Source of the DNA: Planctomycetota bacterium
GTDB taxonomy: Bacteria > Planctomycetota > Phycisphaerae > Phycisphaerales > UBA1924
Direction of reading: 5' to 3'
Assembly: GCA_020831805.1 (NCBI GenBank)
Contig: JAFIFX010000013.1
Location: 1 to 64,000 of the forward strand
Length of the DNA: 64,000 nucleotides
The notes beneath the pieces were generated by a model. That model was not told where the DNA came from. It did no database searches and was given only the letters and a program-made list of their open reading frames with translations. Position 1 is the first letter of the stretch. Every line of letters starts with the position of its first letter. The position numbers and the translations under genes were made by a program. Of this stretch, positions 7,181 to 16,044 are shown piece by piece.

Positions 7181-9868
7181 CTAATCTCTCATCGCCTCGT
7201 CAACCCGGTCGATTGCAGCCAACACGGTCCGGGTGATGCCCCCAGCAGGCCCGCCACGCTGGCCATATTCTCGGAACGTGGCCAAGGCGGCCTCGTAACC
7301 GGTCCGGGCCGCTCGATAGAGGGCGAGGCGCTCCGCAGGATTCTCCGCATGCCGGGCGAGTTGCTCGTCAACCTCGGCGACCTTGTACTGGCCTACGCCG
7401 AGATCCCGAAGGTGACGTTCGACTGGGTCGCTGCGGTAGAGCGACTGCCAAAGGACCACATTCTCGGCGAAGATCTGGCGGGCTTCGTCAAGCCGGCCTA
7501 GTTCGCGGAGGGCGTTGCCGAACTTGTTCGCGCTGGTGGCCAGGTCGCGCTGCGCCTCGAGATTCGACTGATCCATGGCCAGCGACCGGGCCAGCACGGT
7601 GAGTTGCTCGAAGGTTTCGAGTGATTCGAGCATCAGCCGCTCGGCATCGGCCTCGCGGTCCATGCTGGCCATCGCCCGAGATGTGTCGAATCTGGACTGC
7701 CCGAGGTAGTGCATCACGACCCAGAGATCGCGGGCGAGCGTGTAATCCGCAGGGTCGTTCTGGCGGAGCTGCTCGAAGCGGCTAATCGCCCGAACCACCA
7801 TCGCATGGCCTTGCTCGAACAGTTCGGCCGCGACCTCGGGCTGATTCCTGTAGAGCTGCGCGGTCCTGCCCCGCTGGAGGACCGACTGGGCGGACTTGCT
7901 GAGCAGCACGGCACGACGGCGCGACGACTCGGGCAGGTTCAGCCGAACCCAGCCGCGGTCGACCTCCTCGTAGAGCGCGTCCGCCATCGCCATCCGCTCA
8001 TCGAAGGCCTCGGCCTCTCTCGCGAGATCGACCGCCATACGCCGGTGTACATCCGCGATGCGTGTCTGGATGCGCAGCCTCACCCTGGTGTTCTCGGCCC
8101 GGATGGCAAGCTCGTTCCCGCGTGCGAACGCTTCGAGTGAGGCGGAAAAATCCTCTTGCTTGAATCGGTTCTCGCCGATCGATTCCCAGATCCCGGCGAG
8201 CCGCGAGAGATGGTGGAGATCGCCCGGGTTCGCCTCGGCCAGCCTGGTTCGCAGCGCCAGGGCCTGGTCGTAGTGCTGCGCTGCTTGCTCGGTCGTCCCC
8301 ATGTTCGCGCCATAGAGCTGGCCGTAGAGATCGCCCACCCGCTCGTGCGCATCAGCCAGGGACTCGATCGCTCGCGGGCCGGGATCCGGCTGGGCGGCGA
8401 GCAACTCAAGATACTGCAGGGCCTTGCTCAGGACGATCTCGCGGGCCTTGGTCGCGCCGCGGAGGTTGGCGATCGAGTCGTTGAAATCGTACAGGAAGGT
8501 ATTGGCCAGATCCCGCACCGCGTCGAGGTTGTCCTCGGCCCGATCCCGCTCGACGACCGCCACGGCGCGGGCGCCCTCGGCCTGGCGCCACATGCCGCCC
8601 ATGCCGATCCCGCCGCCGATGATCAGGAAACCCACGGTCGCGGCGAAGGCCACCGCGAACTTGTGCCGGTTGAGGGTTTTCCGGATGACATACCAGCCCG
8701 CGTCGCGTTTGGCCTCGATCGGCTCGCCGCTGAGGTAGCGTCTGATGTCGCGGGCCAACTCGCCGGCGCTCTGGTAGCGTCGTTCCTTTTCCTTGGCTAG
8801 CGCGGTCAGGACGATGGTCTCGATCTCGTCGTTGATCTGGCGGCGGATCGTGCTCGGGCGGGCCGGCTCGGCCCGCTGGATGTTGTCGAGCACATCGCGC
8901 ATGTTCCCGATGACGGTGTAGGGGAACTTGCCGCCCGTGAGCAACTGGTAGAGCAGCACGCCGAGCGAGTAGACATCGGACCGAAGGTCGATCGCGTCGC
9001 CCGAGCCGACGGCCTGCTCCGGGCTGGCCCACGGCAGCGAGCCGATGAACTGGCCGGTCATGGTCATCGGGTTCGAGGGGTCCAGGTCCGTGTCGACCCC
9101 GGCGGTCACCTTGGCCAGGCCGAAGTCCACGAGCACCGGCTCGCCGTTCTGGTCCACGCGGACATTGGCCGGCTTGATGTCCCGGTGGATCACGCCCTTG
9201 AGATGGGCCGCGTTCACGCCGTCGCAGATCTTGGCGAAGAACCGGAGGGTGGTTTCGATGTCCTCCAGGTCCTCGGCGCGGCTGCGGGCGCGGGAGCGGG
9301 CCGCGGAGGGATCCCGGCGCCGGTCGCGCCGCTGCTCCCGGAGCACCTCGTCCAGGGCCCGGCCCGAGACATAGTCCATCACATAGAAGAAGCTGCCGTC
9401 CGGCGTCACGCCCGAGTCATGGAGCTTGACGATGTTGGGGTGGTTGAGCTGCCCGAGGAGCTGGACCTCACGGTCGAACCGGACGCGTCCGCTCGAGCCC
9501 AGCGTGGCCCCGCCGTGCATCACCTTGATCGCCACGCGACGCTTGGTGTTGAGCTGGTTGGCCAGGTAGACGACGCCCTGCCCGCCGCGGTGAATCTCCC
9601 GCTGGATCTCGTAGCCCGGGAAGGCGTCCTTGCCGGGCAACGCCTGGGCCACGGGGGAACTTGGCTGGGAGGACTCGGCGGCGGTCGGCGCGTCGGGGGA
9701 GACCGTCCCGGAGGGCACATCGGACCCGGGCATCGGCTGAGAGGTCCAGGTGGACGGACGGTCCACCTGGTTGAGAGCCGCGAGGATCAGATCACGCTCG
9801 CGGGAGGACCGGGGGGCCTTCTCGGCGTCGGATGGGTCCTGAGGGGTTGGTCCGGGGGCACTTCGCAT
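7181..9868 (-). CDS. Membrane Ser/Thr protein kinase with TPR-like C-terminus
   Basis: Hanks-type kinase of 895 residues. The kinase domain spans about residues 86-380, with the glycine loop RGGQGVVYLA, ATP-binding Lys115 (VAIKV), the catalytic HRDIKPANV (HRD 228-230) and metal-binding DFG (248-250). An APE-like SPEQA follows. A single membrane segment lies at about 404-426. The C-terminal 460 residues are helical and TPR-like (for example FGNALRELGRLDEARQIFAE) and would lie outside the membrane as a sensor or scaffold. It starts 53 bases after the ECF sigma gene in the same direction, with GGAGG before the ATG. Sigma-kinase pairs are frequent in planctomycetes, so this kinase probably controls or is controlled by that sigma factor. 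Confidence 0.88.
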   Translation of the reverse strand: MRSAPGPTPQDPSDAEKAPRSSRERDLILAALNQVDRPSTWTSQPMPGSDVPSGTVSPDAPTAAESSQPSSPVAQALPGKDAFPGYEIQREIHRGGQGVVYLANQLNTKRRVAIKVMHGGATLGSSGRVRFDREVQLLGQLNHPNIVKLHDSGVTPDGSFFYVMDYVSGRALDEVLREQRRDRRRDPSAARSRARSRAEDLEDIETTLRFFAKICDGVNAAHLKGVIHRDIKPANVRVDQNGEPVLVDFGLAKVTAGVDTDLDPSNPMTMTGQFIGSLPWASPEQAVGSGDAIDLRSDVYSLGVLLYQLLTGGKFPYTVIGNMRDVLDNIQRAEPARPSTIRRQINDEIETIVLTALAKEKERRYQSAGELARDIRRYLSGEPIEAKRDAGWYVIRKTLNRHKFAVAFAATVGFLIIGGGIGMGGMWRQAEGARAVAVVERDRAEDNLDAVRDLANTFLYDFNDSIANLRGATKAREIVLSKALQYLELLAAQPDPGPRAIESLADAHERVGDLYGQLYGANMGTTEQAAQHYDQALALRTRLAEANPGDLHHLSRLAGIWESIGENRFKQEDFSASLEAFARGNELAIRAENTRVRLRIQTRIADVHRRMAVDLAREAEAFDERMAMADALYEEVDRGWVRLNLPESSRRRAVLLSKSAQSVLQRGRTAQLYRNQPEVAAELFEQGHAMVVRAISRFEQLRQNDPADYTLARDLWVVMHYLGQSRFDTSRAMASMDREADAERLMLESLETFEQLTVLARSLAMDQSNLEAQRDLATSANKFGNALRELGRLDEARQIFAENVVLWQSLYRSDPVERHLRDLGVGQYKVAEVDEQLARHAENPAERLALYRAARTGYEAALATFREYGQRGGPAGGITRTVLAAIDRVDEAMRD

Positions 9869-9921
9869 CAGTCCTCCAGAGCGACGGAATCCCGGGCCTG
9901 ATCACGCGGGGTCGGCCAGGA

Positions 9922-10551
9922 TCAGTCGACTTTTGTAAAATACTTCGATTCCGAGCCGAGCACCTCGCGCAGGTGCTCGTGCGCCCGGGCCCGGAGCATG
10001 TACACCGCGCCCTTGCTGCGGCCGAGTTCCTGCATCACTTCTTCGATCGACCGGCCCTGGAGATCATACATGCGGATGACCCGGGCGTAATCGCTGGGCA
10101 ATCGACCCAAGGCGTCGTGGATGCAGCAGACAACCTCGCCGCGGGCCGCGACGAGCGAGGGGGTCGAGACCGTGACCCCGATCGCCTCGACCATCGCGAT
10201 CATCGAATCGTCCTGATTGCGGTAGTCCACGCGCCTGGAGGGGTTGGGGCGCTTGGCGGCCTCAAGCCCCCGGATCGCATCGATCAGGTTGTGCTCGGCG
10301 ATCCGGATCAGCCAGGCGAGGAAACCCCGCGCCCCGCCCCCGGTGAAGGTGTCGAACCGGGAGATGCACTCCATGTAGGTCACCTGCATCACATCGTCGC
10401 AGGAGAGCATGGAGCGGTGCTTGCGCCCGATCTTTGTTTCGATGATCGCGCGGACATCCGGCCCGAGTTGCTCGAGCAGGGCGATCAGGGCGTCGAGTTC
10501 TCCGGACTGTGCCCGCTCAAGGAGCTGGTCCTGCGCGTTCGGGGAGGACAT
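9922..10551 (-). CDS. ECF-type RNA polymerase sigma factor
   Basis: A 209-residue sigma-70-family factor of the extracytoplasmic-function group. Region 2 is visible around DDVMQVTYMECISRF and GFLAWLIRIAEHNLIDAIRG (promoter melting and core binding). Region 4, at the C-terminal third, contains LGRLPSDYARVIRMYDLQGR followed by the helix-turn-helix SIEEVMQELGRSKGAVYMLR. The start at 10551 (MSSPNAQDQ) was chosen because the in-frame extension upstream is Arg-rich, low-complexity and runs into the divergent intergenic region. The kinase gene follows on the same strand. No anti-sigma gene is adjacent, so control probably passes through the kinase, as inferred for similar planctomycete pairs. Confidence 0.87.
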   Translation of the reverse strand: MSSPNAQDQLLERAQSGELDALIALLEQLGPDVRAIIETKIGRKHRSMLSCDDVMQVTYMECISRFDTFTGGGARGFLAWLIRIAEHNLIDAIRGLEAAKRPNPSRRVDYRNQDDSMIAMVEAIGVTVSTPSLVAARGEVVCCIHDALGRLPSDYARVIRMYDLQGRSIEEVMQELGRSKGAVYMLRARAHEHLREVLGSESKYFTKVD

Positions 10552-10573
10552 ACGCCCTATCGTAGTGCGTTTT

Positions 10574-10587
10574 CCCCGCCGGCGGGG
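10574..10587. repeat. GC palindrome between divergent signalling genes
   Basis: CCCCGCCGGCGGGG is a perfect 14-base palindrome in the 77-base gap between the sigma-factor start (10551) and the FHA-phosphatase start (10629). It could be an operator serving both directions, but in DNA of this GC content short GC palindromes also occur by chance. Confidence 0.3.
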
Positions 10588-10628
10588 GGACCTCCGGCGG
10601 ACCCGCTCCAACAAATGAGCATCGACGC

Positions 10629-12248
10629 ATGCCCGACCACGCCCCCAATCTGGTGTTGCAGCTCGTGGAAGGCCCTACCCCGGAGGGCATGGCGCGCCGG
10701 TGGAGGGCCGACCCCGCGGCCCCGTTGACGATCGGACGGGGGCAGGATGTCCGCGTCCAGCTCCCCGATGCGTCGGTGTCGCGCCGGCACGCGGAGATCT
10801 CATTCGATGGGGCCGACTGGGTCTTTCAGGATCTCGGCAGCCGCCACGGGTCCGTCATCAACGGGCGGGAGCTGTCGGGCAACGCGATGAGCGTGCTTGG
10901 CCACCGTGATCTGGTGCAGGTCGGGGCGTGGGTGTTCCGGGTGCTGATCGCCGGCCACCCGACCAGCATGACGATGTCCATGAGCGAGTCAACGCCCGGG
11001 CGGGTCCGCAGGGTGCTGCCGGGGGAGATGGGCTCGCTGGTCAAGCAGCGGCTCGACCTGGTGCTGGGCGCGGCCGAGCGGCTCGGCGCCGTCTCTACCG
11101 AGTCCGAGATCGCCTCCACCATCGTCGATGCGGTGCTCGACGGGGCCGGCAGCGCGCGGGTCGCGCTGGTGCGACTGAACTCGGACGGATTACGTGTCAT
11201 CGCCTGCGCGGGGGGCGCCGAGTCCGACACGCTTGAACTCTCCAGATCGCTGATCGAAGAGGCTTCCCGGGGACAGATCGTGCTGCTGGAGAGCGATGCG
11301 CCCAGCAACGCCTACGGCCAGTCGATCGTGCAGCTCGGCATCCACTCGGCCTTCTGTGCCCCCGTGATGATCGGCGACCGGGTCGAGGGCGTGCTGTACC
11401 TCGACGCCCGGGGCGAGGAATCGCGGACCATCCAGGACGCGGTGGCCTTTGTCGGCGCCATGGCCCGCATCTGCGGCCTGGCGCTGGCCAATCTCAGCCG
11501 GGCCACGCTCGAACGCGCCCAGGCCCAGCTCGAAGCCGACCTCAGTGCGGCCCGTGTCGCCCAGCGCATCATGATGCCCACCCCCACCGGGCGGATCGGG
11601 ACGATGAAGTACGCGGTGCTCAGTCGCCCCGGCCGGTATGTGGCCGGGGATCTGATCGGCATCGAGCCGAGGGAGGACGGCCGGGTTTGTTTTTTCCTCG
11701 GGGATGTCACCGGGAAGGGCGCGGGGGCCGCGATGCTCATGGGGATCGCCCAGTCCTACCTGACCGCCTCGCTCGTCGGGGATGCCCCGATCGAGGACGC
11801 CGTCAACGGCCTGCACGGCATGATCGCGGCGCGGATCGATTCGGGCCAGTTCATCAGTCTGTGGATTGGCGAATGGGATCCGGCTTCGGGGGTGCTGCGT
11901 TCCATCGACGCCGGGCATGGGTACGCCATCCTGCGATCTCCGGGCGGCGAGTGCCTGACCGGGTTCGGTGAGGGCGGGATGCCCATCGGGATCGAGCCCG
12001 ACGAGGGCTATCGCGCCGGTGAAACTCCCTGCCCGGCCGGCTCTTCGCTGCTGCTCTTCTCAGACGGGCTGGTCGAGCAGCCCGACGCCCGGGGTCGGAT
12101 GTTTGGGCTGGATCGGGTGCAGGACATCATCAATCAGTTCTCGGACCCTGACGAACTGGTCAGAGAGCTTGAGCACCGGCTGACGGAACACGCCGCGGCG
12201 GACCGGTTCGACGACGACCTGACCATGGCAGCGTTCTCATTCGGCTAA
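10629..12248 (+). CDS. FHA-GAF-SpoIIE/PP2C phosphatase
   Basis: A 539-residue cytoplasmic signalling protein. Residues about 30-105 form an FHA phosphothreonine-binding domain, with Arg37 in IGRGQD, SRRHAEI at 51-57 and the closing GSRHGSVING. Residues about 145-300 look like a GAF sensor domain (FCAPVMIGDRVEGVLYLDAR). A coiled linker (LERAQAQLEADLSAARVAQR) leads to a SpoIIE/RsbU-type PP2C phosphatase over residues about 325-539, with metal-site motifs GDL, FFLGDVTGKGAGAAMLMG and LLLFSDGLVEQ. Such proteins dephosphorylate anti-sigma antagonists or kinase targets. It diverges from the sigma/kinase pair, so a kinase and a phosphatase with a phosphothreonine reader sit around one promoter region. 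Confidence 0.87.
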   Translation: MPDHAPNLVLQLVEGPTPEGMARRWRADPAAPLTIGRGQDVRVQLPDASVSRRHAEISFDGADWVFQDLGSRHGSVINGRELSGNAMSVLGHRDLVQVGAWVFRVLIAGHPTSMTMSMSESTPGRVRRVLPGEMGSLVKQRLDLVLGAAERLGAVSTESEIASTIVDAVLDGAGSARVALVRLNSDGLRVIACAGGAESDTLELSRSLIEEASRGQIVLLESDAPSNAYGQSIVQLGIHSAFCAPVMIGDRVEGVLYLDARGEESRTIQDAVAFVGAMARICGLALANLSRATLERAQAQLEADLSAARVAQRIMMPTPTGRIGTMKYAVLSRPGRYVAGDLIGIEPREDGRVCFFLGDVTGKGAGAAMLMGIAQSYLTASLVGDAPIEDAVNGLHGMIAARIDSGQFISLWIGEWDPASGVLRSIDAGHGYAILRSPGGECLTGFGEGGMPIGIEPDEGYRAGETPCPAGSSLLLFSDGLVEQPDARGRMFGLDRVQDIINQFSDPDELVRELEHRLTEHAAADRFDDDLTMAAFSFG

Positions 12249-12393
12249 GTTCAACATTTTTTCTGGAAAAGCGTGACCGATCGCCTCCGGATCTCGCATA
12301 TGTGTTGGACGGTCCGTGCCCGTTCGTCATCCAGCCACAGCCACGCTCAGGCCAGCCGCATCGGGGAGGATTCGGCATGGCCGGAGCGTCCGA

Positions 12394-12422
12394 CGGGAGC
12401 CCTCCGGGGCTCCCGTTTCTTG
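12394..12422 (+). terminator. Rho-independent terminator after the FHA-phosphatase gene
   Basis: A perfect 9-base stem CGGGAGCCC/GGGCTCCCG (12394-12402 and 12407-12415) with a four-base loop is followed by TTTCTTGT. It separates the signalling block from the peptidase-ligase operon. Confidence 0.75.
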
Positions 12423-12433
12423 TACGCGGGCAG

Positions 12434-12478
12434 AACAGGCACCTTGATTCTGGAGCGGGGCATCTAGAATCACCTGTT
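12434..12478. promoter_or_regulatory. Dyad overlapping a possible promoter of the peptidase-ligase operon
   Basis: TGATTCT (12445-12451) and AGAATCA (12466-12472) are perfect inverted repeats 14 bases apart, so their centres lie two helical turns apart. AACAGG (12434-12439) and CCTGTT (12473-12478) extend the dyad with a five-base bulge on the left. A weak promoter, TTGATT (12444-12449) with TAGAAT (12465-12470) and a 15-base spacer, lies inside it. It could be a repressor site or an RNA stem ahead of the gene at 12528. Binding is not shown. Confidence 0.4.
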
Positions 12479-12527
12479 CCCTGTACCCATTCTCTGGCTG
12501 ACTGGTCTGCCCCGCGGAGCGCTCCCG

Positions 12528-13340
12528 ATGTCCGAATCACAGCGGCACCACCACCGGCCGAACCCCGCCGGCGTGCTGCCGTTCGAGATCCAGCGCCAGC
12601 CCACGGACGAGACCTGCGGGCCGACCTGCCTGCACGCGGTGTACCGGTACTGGAGCCAAGAGCTCGAGCTCGACGAGGTCGTCCGCTCGGTCCGCTCGCT
12701 CCAGCACGACGGCGCGGGCCGGGGCACGATCGCGGTCAACCTCGGGGCGGATGCGTTGCGCCGGGGCTTCCGGGCGACGCTGTATACCTTCAATCTCAAC
12801 CTTTTTGATCCGACCTGGTTCGACGAGTCCGGCCTGCTTCGTCCGGGCATCGAGCGCAAGCTGATGGAACAGGCCGATGCCAAGGACGCTGGGGACCTGA
12901 AGTTTCAGGCCGCGACGCGCTCCTACCTGGAGTTCGTCAGACTCGGGGGGATTATCCGGCTTGAGGACCTGACCAGCGATCTGATTTCCGGCCACATCCG
13001 TGCCGGGCGGCCGGTCCTGACGGGCCTGAGCGCGACCTACCTGTACAGGGCGTCCCGGGAGTACGGCCCGAACGACGACGAGGACGACATCCGGGGCGAG
13101 CCGCAGGGCCACTTTGTCATTTTGCACGGCTACGAGCCCGGCCCCCGCACGGTGCATGTCGCGGACCCGCTGGAGGACAACCCGGCGTTTCTTTCCCGCA
13201 GCTACACGGTGCCGATGTCACGCATCGTGCCGTCTATTCTGTTGGGCGTGCTGACCTACGACGCCAACCTGCTGATCATCGAACCGCAGAACGACGCCAA
13301 GCCGGGTCTGTCCGCCCCGAGATCACCGGACGACGCATGA
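12528..13340 (+). CDS. C39-like cysteine peptidase
   Basis: A 270-residue protein of the peptidase C39-like (papain-fold) group. Cys30 sits in DETCGPTCLHAV with Gln24 ahead of it as the likely oxyanion residue. His195 is in GHFVILHGYE and Asp213 in VHVADP, which together match the Cys-His-Asp triad of C39 peptidases. No ABC transporter domain and no signal peptide is present, so it is probably a soluble cytoplasmic enzyme. It overlaps the ATP-grasp ligase by ATGA at 13337-13340, implying translational coupling. The context suggests it cleaves or transfers a peptide or conjugate made by the two downstream ligases; the substrate is unknown. Start supported by GGAG seven bases upstream. Confidence 0.75.
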   Translation: MSESQRHHHRPNPAGVLPFEIQRQPTDETCGPTCLHAVYRYWSQELELDEVVRSVRSLQHDGAGRGTIAVNLGADALRRGFRATLYTFNLNLFDPTWFDESGLLRPGIERKLMEQADAKDAGDLKFQAATRSYLEFVRLGGIIRLEDLTSDLISGHIRAGRPVLTGLSATYLYRASREYGPNDDEDDIRGEPQGHFVILHGYEPGPRTVHVADPLEDNPAFLSRSYTVPMSRIVPSILLGVLTYDANLLIIEPQNDAKPGLSAPRSPDDA

Positions 13341-14788
13341 AGCCACTGTTGGTTGTCGATTCGCCGAAGCGCTGGCCGCTCAAGATCCCCGGCATGGAGT
13401 TGGTGTCATCGTACCAGTACCTCGCGGACCCGGAGTACGCGCAGGGCCCGGGCCGGAAGGTCTTCAACCTCTGCCGATCGTTCCGGTATCAGGCAGCGGG
13501 TTACTACGTCTCGCTGCTCGCCGAGGCCCGCGGGCACAAGCCCCTGCCTTCGGTCTCCGTGATCCAGGATCTCAAGCTCGCCCCGGTCATCCGCGTGGCG
13601 TCGCAGGATCTGGACGAGCTGATCCAGGACAACCTCCGCCGGATCAAATCAGAGTCGTTCGACCTGAGCATCTACTTCGGCCACAACCTTGCCGGCGGCC
13701 ACGACAAGCTCGCCCAGGCGGTCTTCAACGCCTTCCCCGCCCCGCTGCTGCGGGCGCACTTCGAAAAGAACGGGCACTGGCGCCTGACCGGCGTGAAGGT
13801 CATCGGCCTCGGCGATGTCCCCGAGTCCCACCGGCCGTTCGTGATCGAGCAGGCCGAGCGGTACCTCAAACGCTCACCCCGCAAAAACAAGGCGGCCCCG
13901 CCCACACGATTCGACCTGGCCATCCTCCACAATCCCGCGGAAGAAACCCCGCCTTCGAACAAAGATGCCCTCAAACGCTTCGTCCACGCGGGTGAGTCAC
14001 TGGGTATCCGTTGCGATTTGATCGAGAAGGACAGCTACGGACGCATCGCCGAGTTCGACGGCCTGTTCATCCGCGAGACCACACGCGTCAACCATCACAC
14101 CTACCGCTTCTCCAGGCGTGCATCCGCCGAGGGCATGGTGGTGGTCGACGATCCCCGCTCGATCGTCCGCTGCACCAACAAGGTCTACCTGGCCGAAACG
14201 CTGGCGCGGCACCGACTGGCCATGCCGCGGACGCTGATCCTGTCCGAGGAGAACGCCGGTGACGGGATCCGCTCGCTGGGCTTCCCGTGCGTGGTCAAGC
14301 AGCCGGACAGCGCGTTCTCGATCGGGGTCAAGCGGATCGACACGCCGGACGGCCTCGACGAACGCCTCGAAGCGTTCTTCGGCGAGAGCGACCTGCTGAT
14401 CGCCCAGGAGTTCGTGCCGACCGATTTCGACTGGCGGATCGGCGTGCTGGGCGGCAAGCCCCTGTTCGCCTGCCGCTACGGCATGGCCCCCGGCCACTGG
14501 CAGATCGTCCAGCGGGTCGAAGAGGACCTTGAGTACGGCGAGTTCACCTCCGTCCCGATCCAAAAAGTCCCCGACGATGTCCTCAAGCTTGCCGTCCGGG
14601 CCGCCGGACTGATGGGCGAAGGGCTCTACGGCGTCGATCTGAAGGTCGTGGGCGGCAAGGCCATCGTCATCGAGGTCAACGACAACCCCAACATCGACGA
14701 GGGTGTGGAAGATTCGCTACTCGGCGACCGGTTGTACCTGGCCGTGATGGACTACTTCCTGCGTCGTTTCGAGGAACCGAGGTCATGA
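13337..14788 (+). CDS. RimK-like ATP-grasp ligase with N-terminal RLAN domain
   Basis: A 483-residue ligase. Roughly the first 150 residues match the RLAN type found fused to RimK-like ATP-grasp enzymes (LLVVDSPKRWPLKIPG at the start, then GRKVFNLCRSFRYQAAGYYV). An alpha-beta linker follows to about 230. The ATP-grasp domain then has FPCVVKQPDSAFSIGVKRI (ATP-binding Lys), IAQEFVPTDFDWRIGVL, and the metal-binding end EVNDNPNIDEG at 446-456. Relatives attach amino acids, often glutamate, to a carboxylate using ATP. ATGA overlaps join it to the peptidase before it and the GCS2 ligase after it. The acceptor and the amino acid added are unknown. Confidence 0.82.
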   Translation: MKPLLVVDSPKRWPLKIPGMELVSSYQYLADPEYAQGPGRKVFNLCRSFRYQAAGYYVSLLAEARGHKPLPSVSVIQDLKLAPVIRVASQDLDELIQDNLRRIKSESFDLSIYFGHNLAGGHDKLAQAVFNAFPAPLLRAHFEKNGHWRLTGVKVIGLGDVPESHRPFVIEQAERYLKRSPRKNKAAPPTRFDLAILHNPAEETPPSNKDALKRFVHAGESLGIRCDLIEKDSYGRIAEFDGLFIRETTRVNHHTYRFSRRASAEGMVVVDDPRSIVRCTNKVYLAETLARHRLAMPRTLILSEENAGDGIRSLGFPCVVKQPDSAFSIGVKRIDTPDGLDERLEAFFGESDLLIAQEFVPTDFDWRIGVLGGKPLFACRYGMAPGHWQIVQRVEEDLEYGEFTSVPIQKVPDDVLKLAVRAAGLMGEGLYGVDLKVVGGKAIVIEVNDNPNIDEGVEDSLLGDRLYLAVMDYFLRRFEEPRS

Positions 14789-16044
14789 GCCACCCGACCC
14801 CCATGCAGGCTGCGTACACCTACCCGCTCGGCCTGTTCGCCGGGTACGGCGTGGAGCTCGAGTACATGATCGTGGACCGCCAGACGCTGGACGTCCGTCC
14901 GGTGGCCGACCGGCTCTTCGAGGCCGCCTCCGGCGCGCCGGTGTGCGATTTCGAGCCCGATGGCCCCGAGGGCGTGGTCTCCTGGTCCAACGAGCTGGCC
15001 TTGCATGTCGTCGAGATCAAATCGACCCGGCCGGTTCCCTCCCTGGGCAGCCTGGCGGCCCTGTTCCAGGACCATGTCGCGCGGATCAACGCGGTGCTCG
15101 GGCCGATGGGCTGCCGCCTCATGCCCACCGGCATGCACCCGTGGATGGACCCGGACCGCGAGATGCGACTGTGGCCGCACGAGAACACCGAGGTCTACCG
15201 GGCGTACGACCGGATCTTCGGCTGCCGCGGGCACGGCTGGGCCAACCTCCAGAGCACGCACATCAACCTGCCCTTCGCCAACGACGCCGAGTTCGGGCGA
15301 CTCCACGCGGCCATCCGCGCCGTGCTGCCCCTGATCCCCGCGCTGGCGGCCAGCTCGCCCGCCGTCGACGGGCGATTCTCGTCGCTGGCGGACCACCGGA
15401 TGGAGGTCTACCGAAACAACTCCAAGCGTGTGCCGCTGATGGCCGGGCTGGTGATCCCCGAGCCGGTGTACACCCGGTCCGGGTACGAGTCGGAGATCAT
15501 GGGCCGGCTCTACGCCCAGCTCGAACCGCTGGACCCCGCGGGGGTGCTCCGTCACGAGTTCGCCAACGCACGCGGGTGCATCGCGCGGTTCGACCGGGGC
15601 GCGATCGAGATCCGCGTGATCGACATCCAGGAATGCCCCGCCGCCGACATCGCGGTCGTGCGGCTGGTCTGCGAGGTGGTGCGGGCCCTGGCCGAGGGCC
15701 GGTGGTCCTCCAGCGACGAACAGGGGCTCCTGCCGAGCGAACTGCTCCACGCGGTGCTGCTGGACACGATCGAGCGGGCCGAGGACGCCGTGGTGACCGA
15801 CGCGGCGGTGCTCGAAGCGTTTGGGATGCCGAGGGCCCCCATCCGGGCCGGCGAGATCTGGTGGACGCTGGCCGAACGGGTCTGCGCGGACGATGCGGGC
15901 GTGGCCGAGCTGCTGGCCGCCGGGACCCTGTCGTCCCGGATCCGACGCGCCGCCGGGGACGACGCCGGGCCCGACGAGTTGCGGCCGGTCTACCGCGAGT
16001 TGTGCGATTGCCTGGACGAGGGCAGGCTGTTCCGTGCCGGATAA
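14785..16044 (+). CDS. GCS2-family carboxylate-amine ligase
   Basis: A 419-residue member of the GCS2 branch of the glutamine-synthetase-like amidoligase fold (YbdK/EgtA-like). The N-terminal metal and glutamate-binding strand is GVELEYMIVD at residues 22-31, followed by VVEIKST, MPTGMHPWMD and LQSTHINLPF, and later EIRVIDIQECP. Family members form a gamma-glutamyl or related amide bond at the expense of ATP. True glutathione synthesis is unlikely to be the role, because the partner ligase is RLAN-RimK-like rather than GshB. It starts inside the ATP-grasp stop (ATGA, 14785-14788), and its own end overlaps the amidohydrolase start by 11 bases. Confidence 0.83.
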   Translation: MSHPTPMQAAYTYPLGLFAGYGVELEYMIVDRQTLDVRPVADRLFEAASGAPVCDFEPDGPEGVVSWSNELALHVVEIKSTRPVPSLGSLAALFQDHVARINAVLGPMGCRLMPTGMHPWMDPDREMRLWPHENTEVYRAYDRIFGCRGHGWANLQSTHINLPFANDAEFGRLHAAIRAVLPLIPALAASSPAVDGRFSSLADHRMEVYRNNSKRVPLMAGLVIPEPVYTRSGYESEIMGRLYAQLEPLDPAGVLRHEFANARGCIARFDRGAIEIRVIDIQECPAADIAVVRLVCEVVRALAEGRWSSSDEQGLLPSELLHAVLLDTIERAEDAVVTDAAVLEAFGMPRAPIRAGEIWWTLAERVCADDAGVAELLAAGTLSSRIRRAAGDDAGPDELRPVYRELCDCLDEGRLFRAG

